Assembly (NCBI RefSeq): GCF_024385465.1
Contig: NZ_JANFLS010000002.1
Coordinates: 496,001-560,000 of the forward strand
Length of the DNA stretch: 64,000 nucleotides
Source of the DNA: Arthrobacter sp. zg-Y844
GTDB taxonomy: Bacteria; Actinomycetota; Actinomycetes; Actinomycetales; Micrococcaceae
Direction: 5' to 3'
Within the stretch, counting starts at the first letter, position 1; each line of letters opens with the position of its first letter. A program made the position numbers and the translations under genes. The notes under the pieces were generated by a model. It was not told where the DNA came from and made no database searches. It saw nothing but the letters and a program-made list of their open reading frames with translations. This document shows, piece after piece, positions 41,893 through 50,707 of the stretch.

Positions 41893-42567
41893 TCAGGGCA
41901 CAAACCGGTAGCCCATGCCGTGTTCAGTGAGCAGGTGTTCCGGAGCAGCCGGGTCACGCTCAAGTTTCCGCCTCAGCTGTCCGATGTACAGCCGCAGATA
42001 GCCCGAGTCCGTGGTGCCGGGGCCCCAGACGTTCGTGAGCAGGGCCTGCTGGGTGACCAGCATGCCTGGATGGGCGAGCATTTCGGACAGGAACCGCCAC
42101 TCGGTCGGCGTCAGGCGGATGTCCGAGCCGTCGTCGACCCGCGCGATGCGCCGCGCGGCCAGGTCCACCCGTACGGCCCCGAACGTGATCTCGCTGGGGC
42201 CGGCCGCGGCGGGCGACCGGCGGGACAGTGCCCGGATCCGGGCCAGCAGCTCCTCGGTGGAAAAGGGTTTAGTGACGTAGTCATCCGCCCCCAGGTCCAG
42301 CGCCCGCACCTTGTCCGCCGGGTCGATCCGGCCCGAGACCACCAGGATGGGCACGGCACTCCAGCCTCGGACCGCTTCAATGACGTCCATGCCGCTCAGC
42401 CCCGGCATGCCCAGGTCCAGCACCAGCAGGTCCGGATGGGTGTCCACTGCCTTCCGGATGGCGGCACTGCCGCTTTCCGCTGTCACTACCTCATATCCGT
42501 ACGCGCTCAGGGTGATGCGCAGCGCGCGGAGGATCTGCACGTCGTCGTCGGCGACCAGGATCTTCAT
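41893..42567 (-). CDS. kdpE: Response regulator KdpE
   Basis: A 224-residue OmpR-type regulator. The receiver (about 1-120) has VADDDVQILRAL and the phospho-acceptor Asp in LLVLDLGMPG. The C-terminal winged helix (about 130-224) has LTPTEWRFLSEML and GYLRLYIGQLRRKLE, the KdpE recognition region. Its ATG overlaps the kdpD stop in ATGA. Phosphorylated by KdpD under potassium limitation, it activates the kdp promoter; a tandem site is proposed at 49849-49868. It is the last gene of the operon, directly before the terminator. Confidence 0.95.
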   Translation of the reverse strand: MKILVADDDVQILRALRITLSAYGYEVVTAESGSAAIRKAVDTHPDLLVLDLGMPGLSGMDVIEAVRGWSAVPILVVSGRIDPADKVRALDLGADDYVTKPFSTEELLARIRALSRRSPAAAGPSEITFGAVRVDLAARRIARVDDGSDIRLTPTEWRFLSEMLAHPGMLVTQQALLTNVWGPGTTDSGYLRLYIGQLRRKLERDPAAPEHLLTEHGMGYRFVP

Positions 42568-45098
42568 CCGGCCACCGCCGGCGTGGAGATCCCTGCCGCA
42601 TGGATACCGCGTTCAGCGGCAGGCAGCGAGAGGACCATGGTCAGTCCGCCGCCGGGTGTGTCTTCGGTTTCCAGCGTTCCGCCCATTCCTTCGGTGAATC
42701 CCTTGGCCAATGCCAGGCCCAGGCCCAGCCCGGTTGAGTTATCCGTGTCCCCCAGCCGCTGGAAGGGGACGAAGATTTCTCCCCGCCGCTGCTCCGGGAC
42801 ACCGGGTCCCGAGTCTATGACGCGGATTTCCACCCGGCCGGCAAACTCGCTGACGGACAGGACAGATTTCGTTCCCTCCGGGCTGAAGCGCACCGCGTTG
42901 GCCAGCAGGTTGACCAGAACCCGCTGCAGGAGCACGGGATCGGCCACCACCACGCGCGGGGCGGCGGGGATTTCCAGTTCCACGTCCGCCGGTCCCAGTT
43001 CGAGTTCCTCGAGCGCCGGCAGCACCGCATCCGCTACATTCAGGGGCTCCAGGCTCACGCCGACGACGCCGGCCTGCAGCCTGCTCACGTCCAGCAGGCT
43101 GGTGACGAGTCCGGAAAGTGAGGCCAGTGATTCCTCGGCGGTGGCGAGAAGTTCGCTGCGGTCCTGCTCGGACCAGGTGACGTCCGTTGCCCGCAGCCCG
43201 GTGACGGCGGCGGTCGCTGCGGTCAGGGGCCGGCGCAGGTCATGCCCGACGGCGGCCAGCAGCGCGGTGCGGACCTTGTCCGCCTCGGCCAGTGAGCCGA
43301 GCCCCCTGGCGGTTTCGGTCAGTTCACGGTGTTCCAGCGCCGCCTCCAATTGGGCGGTGATGACCGCCAGCAGCCGCCGGTCGGACGCAGCCAGTTCGCG
43401 CCCCCACAGATCAAGGGAGCACCGCTCCCCCACCGGCAGGCGGGTGAACGCCGGATCGTCGGGTGAGGCGGAGGCCGGCCACTCGCCTTCGGAGTACAGG
43501 TCTTCGCCCTCGGAACGCATCCGTGCGGCGCTCACGTTGAAGGCTTCACGGGTGCGGCTGACCAGGGCGGCCAGTGCATCTTCACCGCGCAGCACGCTGC
43601 CGGCCACCGATGCGAGCAGCTCGGATTCCGACGCCGAGCGCCGGGCGGTGCGCGCCCTCCGCGCGGCGGCATCCACCACGTAGCTGACGAGCAGTGCGTT
43701 CACGACGTAGAGCCCCAGTGCCAGCATGTGCGACGGCGTGGCCACGGTAACGGTGTACAGCGGTTGGATGAAGAAGAAGTCCAGGGTCAGGCCCGAGAGC
43801 AGCGCCGCGAACAGGGCCGGCCAGATGCCGCCGATCAGGGCCACGAGGATGACCAGCAGCTGGTAGCTCAAAACGTCGCCGGTGATGGTTTCGGCGCTCC
43901 GGAGCGAAACCAGGCCTGCCGTCAGCAGCGGACCGCCCACAAGGGCGAAGGCGAAGCCCAGCAGGCGCCGACGCATCGAGAGGGCGCCGCCGAAGTGCGG
44001 CAGCACCAGGGTCCGGGCAGCCGCCGAGTGGGAGACCATATGCACGTCGATGTCCCCGGATTCCCGGATGACCGTGGCGCCGATGCCCGGTCCGGACAGC
44101 AGTGCTGCGATCCGGGGACGGCGGCTGACCCCCACCACCAGCTGCGTGGCGTTGACGCCCCGGGCAAAGTCAACCAGTGCCCGCGGAACATCGTTGCCCA
44201 CCACCTGGTGGAACGTGCCGCCGAGCTTCTCCACCAGGAGCCGCTGCGCGGCCAGTTCTGCCGGTTCCGGCCCGCGCAGTCCGTCGGCCCCGGAGACGTG
44301 GACGGCCAGCAGCTTTCCCCCGGCGGACCGGGCAGCAATCCTTGCCCCGCGGCGCAGCAGGGTGCGCCCTTCGGCGCCGCCGGTGAGCGCCACCACCACC
44401 CGCTCCCGGGCCTCCCATTTGCGGCTGATGCCGTGCTCTTCACGGTAGCGGTTCAGAGCCGAATCCACCTCGTCCGCCAGCCACAGCAGGGCCAGTTCGC
44501 GCAGGGCCGTCAGGTTTCCGAGGCGGAAATAGTTGGACAGGGCTGCGTCCACCCGTTCTTCCGGGTAGATGACGCCGTCGGCCAGGCGGCCGCGCAGCGA
44601 CTGGGGAGTGAGGTCCACCAGCTCCACCTGTTCGGCTCCGCGCAGGACGGCGTCCGGTACGGTTTCGGCCTGCAGGGTCCCGGTGATCTGCTCGATCACG
44701 TCGTTGAGGGAGTCGATGTGCTGGATGTTCACGGTGGACAGGACGTTGATCCCGGCGTCGAGCAGGGCCTGCACGTCCTGCCACCGCTTTTCGTTCTTCA
44801 GTCCGGGCACGTTGGTATGGGCCAGTTCATCCACCAGCGCGTATTCCGGCGCCCGCGCCAGGACGGCGTCCAGGTCCAGCTCCGTGAGTTCCAGCCCGCG
44901 GTGGCTGAGGGCGGCGCGCGGGACCGTCTCCAGCCCCTCGGCCAGGGCAGCTGTCGCGGCGCGGCCATGGGTTTCCACCAGCGCGACGACGACGTCGGAT
45001 CCCTCATCCCGGAGGCGGCGCCCCTCTTCAAGCATGGCGTAGGTCTTGCCCACGCCGGGCGCCGCCCCCAGGAATACCCTCAGTTGTCCTCGCGTCAT
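42564..45098 (-). CDS. kdpD: Potassium sensor kinase KdpD
   Basis: An 844-residue kinase with the full KdpD layout. An N-terminal ATP-binding domain has Walker-like GAAPGVGKTYAMLEEG (about 8-25), followed by a universal-stress-protein domain (about 230-370). Four closely spaced helices form DUF4118 (about 380-480). A GAF-like region comes next, then the H box AAVGHDLRRPLT and the ATPase GPGVPEQRRGE / GLGLGLALAKG. It senses low potassium and turgor and phosphorylates KdpE. S. aureus KdpD binds c-di-AMP through its USP domain; I could not find the FTAxY residues of that site here. It begins 3 bp after kdpC. Confidence 0.96.
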   Translation of the reverse strand: MTRGQLRVFLGAAPGVGKTYAMLEEGRRLRDEGSDVVVALVETHGRAATAALAEGLETVPRAALSHRGLELTELDLDAVLARAPEYALVDELAHTNVPGLKNEKRWQDVQALLDAGINVLSTVNIQHIDSLNDVIEQITGTLQAETVPDAVLRGAEQVELVDLTPQSLRGRLADGVIYPEERVDAALSNYFRLGNLTALRELALLWLADEVDSALNRYREEHGISRKWEARERVVVALTGGAEGRTLLRRGARIAARSAGGKLLAVHVSGADGLRGPEPAELAAQRLLVEKLGGTFHQVVGNDVPRALVDFARGVNATQLVVGVSRRPRIAALLSGPGIGATVIRESGDIDVHMVSHSAAARTLVLPHFGGALSMRRRLLGFAFALVGGPLLTAGLVSLRSAETITGDVLSYQLLVILVALIGGIWPALFAALLSGLTLDFFFIQPLYTVTVATPSHMLALGLYVVNALLVSYVVDAAARRARTARRSASESELLASVAGSVLRGEDALAALVSRTREAFNVSAARMRSEGEDLYSEGEWPASASPDDPAFTRLPVGERCSLDLWGRELAASDRRLLAVITAQLEAALEHRELTETARGLGSLAEADKVRTALLAAVGHDLRRPLTAATAAVTGLRATDVTWSEQDRSELLATAEESLASLSGLVTSLLDVSRLQAGVVGVSLEPLNVADAVLPALEELELGPADVELEIPAAPRVVVADPVLLQRVLVNLLANAVRFSPEGTKSVLSVSEFAGRVEIRVIDSGPGVPEQRRGEIFVPFQRLGDTDNSTGLGLGLALAKGFTEGMGGTLETEDTPGGGLTMVLSLPAAERGIHAAGISTPAVAG

Positions 45099-45101
45099 GG
45101 A

Positions 45102-45710
45102 CTAAGTGTCCAGCTCCGCCAGCGAAATGTTCAAAAGCAACACGTTGACGGTACTGCTGCCCAGGACTCCGGCGAACGGGGCCTGCGTGGCGTCGTCCAC
45201 CAAGGCGGAGACCTGCTCCGGGTCCAGGCCGCGTTCGGCGGCCACCCGGTCCACCTGCATCCGGGCGTACTCGGGGCTGATGTGCGGATCCAGCCCGGAC
45301 CCCGATGTGGTGACGGCATCGGCGGGGACGTCTTCCGGATCCACCCCTTCCAGCTCGGCCACGGCGGCCCGCCGCTCGGCCACGGCAGCCGCCAGGTCCT
45401 CGCTCAGCGGGCCGAGGTTGGAACCGCTGGAGGCACCGCCGTCATACCCGTCCCCCGCTGCGGAGGGCCGGGACTGGAACCATTCGGGCAGGGCCGCGCC
45501 GTCGGCGTCCGTGAACGGCTGGCCGATCAATTCGGAGCCCACCTCGTTGCCGCCGCTGCTGACCATCGAGCCGTTGGCCCGGCCGTGCAGCGCGGCCTGG
45601 CCGATCCCGGCCACTGCCAGCGGATACACGACGCCGAGCAGGAGCGTGAGCACCGCCAGGGCGCGGAGGGAGACGCCAAGCTGGCGCATGCTGCTGCGGA
45701 CGGGATTCAT
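45102..45710 (-). CDS. kdpC: Potassium-transporting ATPase subunit KdpC
   Basis: A 202-residue protein with a single N-terminal membrane helix (about 12-35; LGVSLRALAVLTLLLGVVYP) and a periplasm-facing domain with the conserved WFQSRPSAAGDGYDGGASSGSN block (shown by its ends WFQSRPS and GASSGSN). KdpC stabilises the complex and helps couple KdpB to KdpA. TAGGAGCAGGAA gives a strong ribosome-binding site. It is 54 bp from kdpB. Confidence 0.95.
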   Translation of the reverse strand: MNPVRSSMRQLGVSLRALAVLTLLLGVVYPLAVAGIGQAALHGRANGSMVSSGGNEVGSELIGQPFTDADGAALPEWFQSRPSAAGDGYDGGASSGSNLGPLSEDLAAAVAERRAAVAELEGVDPEDVPADAVTTSGSGLDPHISPEYARMQVDRVAAERGLDPEQVSALVDDATQAPFAGVLGSSTVNVLLLNISLAELDT

Positions 45711-45764
45711 TTCCTGCTCCTAGTAAGGGGAATGCTGCGGATGGTGCGGATGATGGTTGCCATG

Positions 45765-47915
45765 TCAGAACCCCGGGATGAGGCTGATCAGCAGGTCGAT
45801 GAGCTTGATGCCGATGAACGGCGCAATCACGCCGCCCACTCCGTAGATCAGCAGGTTGCGGCTGAGGATCGAGGAGGATCCGGCAGCCCGGTACTTCACG
45901 CCGCGCAGCGCCAGCGGAATCAGTGCCACGATGATCACCGCGTTGAAGATCACCGCGGAGAGGATGGCCGAGGCCGGAGAGTGGAGCTGCATCAGGTTCA
46001 GCGCGGCAAGGCCGGGGAAAATCCCCACGAACATCGCCGGGATGATGGCGAAGTACTTGGCAATGTCGTTGGCGATCGAGAAGGTGGTCAGGGCGCCGCG
46101 GGTAATCAGCAGCTGCTTGCCGATTCCGACGATGTCAATCAGTTTGGTGGGGTCCGAGTCCAGGTCCACCATGTTGCCGGCTTCCTTGGCCGCGGACGTG
46201 CCCGTGTTCATGGCCACGCCGACGTCGGCCTGGGCCAGTGCCGGGGCGTCGTTGGTGCCGTCGCCCGTCATGGCCACCAGATGCCCGCCCGCCTGTTCGC
46301 GGCGGATCAGGGCCATCTTGTCCTCGGGGGTGGCTTCGGCCAGGAAGTCGTCCACGCCGGCCTCGGCGGCAATGGCCTTCGCGGTGTACGGGTTGTCGCC
46401 GGTGATCATCACGGTCCGGATGCCCATGGCCCGCAGCTGCGAGAAGCGTTCCTTCAGGCCGTCCTTGACCACGTCTTTCAGATGGATCACACCGAGCACC
46501 CGGGTGCCGCCGTCGGCGTCCCGAACCGCCACCAGCAGCGGAGTGCCGCCGCCGGTCGAGATCTTCTTGACCTGGTCCTCGACCGCGATGAGGACGTCGA
46601 CGTCGATGCCGCCGGACTCCGCCGTCCAGTCCAGGATGGCGGAGGAGGCGCCCTTGCGGATCTTCGCCCCGTCGGGGAAGTCCATGCCGCTCATCCGCGT
46701 CTGGGCGGTGAAGGGAACACTGGTGGAGCCGGCCGGCGGTTCCGGGCGGCAGCCCTTAGCGGCGGCCAGGTCCACAACGGACTTGCCCTCCGGGGTGGGA
46801 TCACCAAAGGAGGACAACACGGCGGCGTCGATCAGGTCGGTGCTGTCGGTGCCGTTGATCGGGATGAACCCGGCGGCCTGGCGGTTGCCGTACGTGATGG
46901 TGCCCGTCTTGTCGAGCAGCAGCGTGGTGACGTCGCCGGCGGCCTCCACCGCACGGCCGGACATGGCCAGGACATTGCGCTGGACCAGGCGGTCCATGCC
47001 GGCAATGCCGATGGCCGATAGCAGCGCGCCGATAGTGGTGGGGATCAGGCAGACCAGCAGGGCCACCAGGACGGGGATGCTGACCGTGGCGGATGAATAG
47101 CTTGCCAGCGGGTTAAGCGTCAGCACCACCACGATGAAAATGAGCGACAGCGTGGCCAGGAGGATGTTCAGGGCAATCTCGTTGGGCGTCTTCTGCCGCG
47201 CGGCGCCTTCGACGAGCCGGATCATCCGGTCCACGAAGGTTTCCCCGGGTTTGCTGGTGATCCGGACGATAATCCGGTCGGACAGGACCCGGGTACCACC
47301 GGTAACCGCCGAGCGGTCGCCGCCGGATTCGCGGACGACCGGGGCGGATTCGCCGGTGATTGCCGACTCGTCGACGGACGCGATGCCGTCGATGATGTCG
47401 CCGTCGCCGGGGATGATCTGCCCGGCCTCGACCACCACCACGTCGTCCAGCCCAAGATCGGCCGAGGGAACCTCCGAGATGGTTGCCCCGAGGCCGGCGG
47501 GATCGCGGCCGGAGTCGTAACCCTCCAGCCGGTAGGCGGTGGTGGTGGCCCGGCTGTTGCGCAGGCTGGCTGCCTGCGCCTTCCCGCGGCCCTCGGCCAC
47601 GGCTTCAGCGAGGTTGGCAAAGATGACGGTGGCCCAGAGCCAGCCGGCAATCAGCCAGGAGAAAGCGCCGGGGACGGGTGTGCCGCCGGAGTCCTGCGGG
47701 CCGCCGAGGAAGGGCTCGGCAACGGCGATCGCGGTGATCAGTACGGCACCCACTTCGACGATAAACATCACCGGGGTGCGGACCATCAGCCGCGGGTCCA
47801 GTTTCCGGAAGGCTCCGGGCAGGGCGGCGGCCAGCGAGCCTGCGGTTATGCCACGGCCGGCAGGAGCCGGTTCGGAGTCCGCAACGGATTCCAGGGGTTT
47901 GGTAAGTGTGGACAT
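45765..47915 (-). CDS. kdpB: Potassium-transporting ATPase P-type subunit KdpB
   Basis: A 716-residue P-type ATPase. The phosphorylation motif is [12 protein letters not shown] (D-K-T-G-T), the actuator TGES is in AITGESAPV, and the hinge is [18 protein letters not shown]. KdpB hydrolyses ATP to drive potassium into the cell through KdpA. The frame is open 240 nt upstream inside kdpA, but ATG at 47915, two bases after the kdpA stop, gives the standard [10 protein letters not shown] start. It is the catalytic subunit and the best-conserved gene here. Confidence 0.97.
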   Translation of the reverse strand: MSTLTKPLESVADSEPAPAGRGITAGSLAAALPGAFRKLDPRLMVRTPVMFIVEVGAVLITAIAVAEPFLGGPQDSGGTPVPGAFSWLIAGWLWATVIFANLAEAVAEGRGKAQAASLRNSRATTTAYRLEGYDSGRDPAGLGATISEVPSADLGLDDVVVVEAGQIIPGDGDIIDGIASVDESAITGESAPVVRESGGDRSAVTGGTRVLSDRIIVRITSKPGETFVDRMIRLVEGAARQKTPNEIALNILLATLSLIFIVVVLTLNPLASYSSATVSIPVLVALLVCLIPTTIGALLSAIGIAGMDRLVQRNVLAMSGRAVEAAGDVTTLLLDKTGTITYGNRQAAGFIPINGTDSTDLIDAAVLSSFGDPTPEGKSVVDLAAAKGCRPEPPAGSTSVPFTAQTRMSGMDFPDGAKIRKGASSAILDWTAESGGIDVDVLIAVEDQVKKISTGGGTPLLVAVRDADGGTRVLGVIHLKDVVKDGLKERFSQLRAMGIRTVMITGDNPYTAKAIAAEAGVDDFLAEATPEDKMALIRREQAGGHLVAMTGDGTNDAPALAQADVGVAMNTGTSAAKEAGNMVDLDSDPTKLIDIVGIGKQLLITRGALTTFSIANDIAKYFAIIPAMFVGIFPGLAALNLMQLHSPASAILSAVIFNAVIIVALIPLALRGVKYRAAGSSSILSRNLLIYGVGGVIAPFIGIKLIDLLISLIPGF

Positions 47916-47917
47916 GG

Positions 47918-49579
47918 TTATTGCAGTCCTTCCGCCAGGGGACCCAGCGCGAGTACGGGAAAGAAGGTCAGGGCAGTCACGATCACGGTGACGCCGCACA
48001 GCAGCGTCACGGACTGGGGCCTGTGGGTGGGCAGGGTGCCGGCCGAGGCGGGGACCTTGCCCTGTTCGGCGAAGGCTCCGGCCAGGGCGACCACGAAGAC
48101 CATCGGCAGGAAACGGCCCACAAGCATGGCCACGCCGAGTGCCGTGTTCAGCCACGGGGTGTTGGCCGTGAGTCCGGCGAACGCGGAGCCGTTGTTATTG
48201 GCTGCTGAAGTGAAGGCGTAGAGAACCTCGCTGAAGCCGTGGAGCCCGGTGTTCAGGATGGAAGTGCCCTCGATGTCGGCCCGGATGCCGGGAACCGCGA
48301 AGCTCAGCGCCGTCCCCACCAGGACCAGGGTCGGCATGGTGAGGATGTAGAGGCTGGCAAGCTTGATTTCCCGCGGGCCGATTTTCTTGCCCAGGTACTC
48401 AGGAGTGCGTCCCACCAGGAGCCCGGCCACAAAAGCGGTGATGATCGCCAGGATCAGCATGCCGTAGAGCCCGGACCCGACGCCGCCCGGCGCCACTTCC
48501 CCGAGCATCATGTTCAGCATCGCCATCATGCCGCCCAGCGGACTGAAGCTGTCATGCATGGCGTTCACCGCACCGGTGGACGTCAGCGTGCTGGTTGAGC
48601 CAAAGAGGGTCGATGCGGCTATTCCGAACCGCTGTTCCTTTCCTTCCATGGAACCGGCCGCACCGTCCGCGGCGCCGAATTCGAATGCGGTCATGGCCGC
48701 GAGCGACACCGTGAAGATTGAGGCCATGGCTGCCAGGATCGCGTACCCCTGCCGGCGGTCCCCCACCATGGTGCCGAACGTTCGGGGCAGGCTGAACGGG
48801 ATAACGAGCATCAGGAAGATTTCCACCAGGTTGGTCCACCCGCTGGGGTTTTCAAACGGGTGCGCGGAGTTGGCATTGAAGAAGCCGCCGCCGTTGGTAC
48901 CCAGGAGCTTAATGGCTTCCTGGGAGGCCACCGGTCCGCCGGGGACCGTGGAGGTTCCGCCGAGGAGGTTGGTGACGGAGGTGAAGCCGTTGAAGTTCTG
49001 GATCACGCCGCCGAGGATCAGCACAACGGCGGCCAGGAAAGCGCCGGGCAGCAGCAACCGCAGCACGCTGCGGGTCAGGTCCACCCAGAAATTGCCGATG
49101 GTGGTCGAGTTGCGGCCGGCCAGGCCGCGGATCAGTGCCACCGCCACGGCCAGACCCACGGCTGCGGACAGGAAGTTCTGCACCGCCAGGCCGGCCATCT
49201 GCACCGCGTAACCCATGGTGACTTCGGGCGAGTAGGACTGCCAGTTGGTGTTGGCCACGAAGGAAGCTGCCGTGTTGAAGGACAGGGCCTCGGGCACCGC
49301 CGGAAGGCCGAGCGAGCCCGGCAGCAGGTGCTGGAGTCGCTGCAGCAGGTAAAGCAGGAGCATGCTGGCCCCGGAGAAAACCAGGACTGAGCGCAGGTAG
49401 CTCTGCCAGGCCTGGCCGGAGGAACCGTCCACTCCGACCAGCCGGTAGAAGCCGCGCTCCGCACGGAGGTGTTTGTCGGAGGAGTACAGCCGGGCCATGT
49501 AGTCACCGAGCGGCCGGTGGACCGCCGCAAGCAGGACCACCAGGCTGAGGACCTGTGCGGCCGTTACCCAGCCGCCCAT
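47918..49579 (-). CDS. kdpA: Potassium-transporting ATPase channel subunit KdpA
   Basis: A 553-residue channel-like subunit with ten expected helices. It shows selectivity-filter-like loops such as [33 protein letters not shown] and [12 protein letters not shown]-like STGAVNAMH, with the conserved glycines that bind potassium. It is the potassium-binding and translocating part of KdpFABC. Its ATG overlaps the kdpF stop by one base (TGATG). No frameshift or missing filter is visible. Confidence 0.97.
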   Translation of the reverse strand: MGGWVTAAQVLSLVVLLAAVHRPLGDYMARLYSSDKHLRAERGFYRLVGVDGSSGQAWQSYLRSVLVFSGASMLLLYLLQRLQHLLPGSLGLPAVPEALSFNTAASFVANTNWQSYSPEVTMGYAVQMAGLAVQNFLSAAVGLAVAVALIRGLAGRNSTTIGNFWVDLTRSVLRLLLPGAFLAAVVLILGGVIQNFNGFTSVTNLLGGTSTVPGGPVASQEAIKLLGTNGGGFFNANSAHPFENPSGWTNLVEIFLMLVIPFSLPRTFGTMVGDRRQGYAILAAMASIFTVSLAAMTAFEFGAADGAAGSMEGKEQRFGIAASTLFGSTSTLTSTGAVNAMHDSFSPLGGMMAMLNMMLGEVAPGGVGSGLYGMLILAIITAFVAGLLVGRTPEYLGKKIGPREIKLASLYILTMPTLVLVGTALSFAVPGIRADIEGTSILNTGLHGFSEVLYAFTSAANNNGSAFAGLTANTPWLNTALGVAMLVGRFLPMVFVVALAGAFAEQGKVPASAGTLPTHRPQSVTLLCGVTVIVTALTFFPVLALGPLAEGLQ

Positions 49580-49668
49580 CAGAACCGCTCCGGTCGAACA
49601 AGTGCCACCAGGAGATAGCCGACGGCGGCCACCCCGAGGCAGAGTGCAAGGACGTTGAAAACGATCAC
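49579..49668 (-). CDS. kdpF: Potassium-transporting ATPase small subunit KdpF
   Basis: A 29-residue single-helix protein starting at GTG 49668. It begins [13 protein letters not shown], continues with one transmembrane helix and ends [10 protein letters not shown]; the PERF-type ending is the KdpF signature. KdpF stabilises the complex in the membrane. Stop and kdpA start overlap in TGATG. GGTGGAAAAG upstream acts as a ribosome-binding site and lies inside the preceding microprotein gene. It is too short for common gene-finding cut-offs. Confidence 0.9.
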   Translation of the reverse strand: MIVFNVLALCLGVAAVGYLLVALVRPERF

Positions 49669-49748
49669 AGCTTTTCCACCGCCCCGGCCATCAGGACAAA
49701 CGCAGCGAAAAGCCCTACGAAGCCCACCACAAATAAAACATCAAGCAC
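49665..49748 (-). CDS. Pre-kdpF microprotein, single-helix, operon leader gene
   Basis: A 27-residue frame from GTG 49748 to TGA 49665. It reads [14 protein letters not shown], then a continued hydrophobic helix, then AGAVEKL. It is an acidic-residue start, one membrane helix and a charged end. Its stop overlaps the kdpF start in GTGA, so the two are coupled exactly like kdpF-kdpA. The frame is uninterrupted, hydrophobic throughout and ends at a coupling overlap, which argues against chance. It could be a further small subunit or assembly factor of KdpFABC, or a leader peptide. I recall that short single-helix proteins upstream of kdpF occur in other bacteria but cannot cite one. No strong ribosome-binding site is seen (GGGGG only). 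Confidence 0.65.
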   Translation of the reverse strand: MLDVLFVVGFVGLFAAFVLMAGAVEKL

Positions 49749-49772
49749 GGGAATTGCCCCCAGCCGTTCAGC

Positions 49773-49793
49773 GTGCTGCCGCTTTGGCAGCAC
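49773..49793 (-). promoter_or_regulatory. Leader hairpin of the kdp transcript
   Basis: GTGCTGCC-GCTTT-GGCAGCAC gives a perfect 8-bp stem with a 5-nt loop, 25 bp before the first kdp start codon. It may be an attenuating or stabilising leader structure, or a second protein site. Confidence 0.45.
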
Positions 49794-49848
49794 GGGCACA
49801 CCTTGTGCCGCATCTGATTACATGCCCTCGCCGGCGCTCAAAGAGCCA

Positions 49849-49868
49849 TCCTCACGCTTTCCTCACGC
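49849..49868. promoter_or_regulatory. Candidate KdpE box: TCCTCACGC repeated with 11-bp period
   Basis: TCCTCACGC occurs at 49849-49857 and again at 49860-49868, an exact 9-mer direct repeat one helical turn apart. OmpR-type regulators such as KdpE bind tandem half-sites with this spacing. It lies about 100 bp upstream of the first kdp gene, just behind a possible -35 (TTGAGC on the minus strand). Confidence 0.55.
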
Positions 49869-49955
49869 CGGCACCCCAAACCCTTACGGAATGCCCATGT
49901 AAACGGGTGATTGCGACGCCGGGCTGCCGGGGTGCAGCCGGGTCGGGACCGCGCG

Positions 49956-49970
49956 GTATACACTGTAAAC
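49956..49970. promoter_or_regulatory. Candidate TetR operator GTATAC-ACT-GTAAAC
   Basis: Near-perfect dyad (one mismatch) 24 bp before the GTG of the TetR gene, overlapping a TATACA -10 candidate. Self-repression by the TetR protein is the simplest reading. Confidence 0.45.
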
Positions 49971-49993
49971 TGTCGTCCACCGAAGGAACCGCC

Positions 49994-50707
49994 GTGTCCC
50001 GCAACCTGCCCCTCAGCCCCGCCGCGATAGCTGCGGCTGCACTCCGAATCGCGGACGCGGACGGCCTTGACGCCGTCTCCATGCGCAGGGTGGCGGGAGA
50101 GTTCGGGGTTTCGGCGATGGCACTGTACCGCCATGTGGCGGACCGCAGCGCCCTGCTGCTCCTGATGGCCGATGCCGCCACCAAGGACTACGCCCTCCTG
50201 CCCGCCCGGGACCTGTCGTGGCAGGAAACCCTGGCACACCTGGCCGATGCCCAATGGCGGGCCTTCACGGCGCACCCCTGGCTGCTGCGCATTATCCTGA
50301 CGCCGCGCCGGCTCGTGAACATGGCCACCCCGGACGAGGTGGAACTGGTGCTCTCCCGGCTGGGCTCAGCCGGCCTGAGTGAGGACGAGGGCTTCGACTG
50401 CCTGCTGGGGATTTCCGCGGCCGTGATCGGTACGGCGTCCATCACGGCCGCGGCCCACTTCGGTGCCCCGGGAAAGGCTGACGACTCCGATCCAAGCGGA
50501 CACCCGCACTGGACGCCGGATGCCGTGGAGCAACACCCGCGGGCGGCCCGGTTCCAGGCCCAGGGCATCAGCTATTCGGGCTCACGCCGGTCACTGGACT
50601 TCTTCGTCGCAAACTTCATTGCTGGCGTCGAACAGCAACTCACCCAAGCTCCGGGCGCCCCAACCCGCCCGGTTTCACGGAAGGAAGAAAATGAAACTCA
50701 GCAATAA
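49994..50707 (+). CDS. TetR-family transcriptional regulator with TetR C-terminal domain
   Basis: A 237-residue regulator. The N-terminal helix-turn-helix (about 10-60) shows ALRIADADGLDAVSMRRVAGEFGVSAMALYRHVADR, of which the key parts are SMRRVAGEFG and MALYRHV. The C-terminal part resembles the TetR/TetR_C type ligand domain. GTG at 49994 is chosen because GAAGGAA lies directly upstream; the much longer open frame behind it runs through the kdp promoter. It overlaps the following SDR gene by 17 bp, so the repressor and the enzyme are cotranscribed. The ligand is probably an SDR substrate (inference). Confidence 0.9.
   Translation: MSRNLPLSPAAIAAAALRIADADGLDAVSMRRVAGEFGVSAMALYRHVADRSALLLLMADAATKDYALLPARDLSWQETLAHLADAQWRAFTAHPWLLRIILTPRRLVNMATPDEVELVLSRLGSAGLSEDEGFDCLLGISAAVIGTASITAAAHFGAPGKADDSDPSGHPHWTPDAVEQHPRAARFQAQGISYSGSRRSLDFFVANFIAGVEQQLTQAPGAPTRPVSRKEENETQQ

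Noticed and set aside
43728-47021. A 1,097-codon open frame on the plus strand antisense to kdpD, kdpC and kdpB
   Set aside because: It is the mirror frame that GC3-rich coding DNA leaves open. It spans three certain genes, shows no domain, and reads as charged low-complexity sequence. The same applies to the long antisense frames at 55239-56975 and 35-1570.
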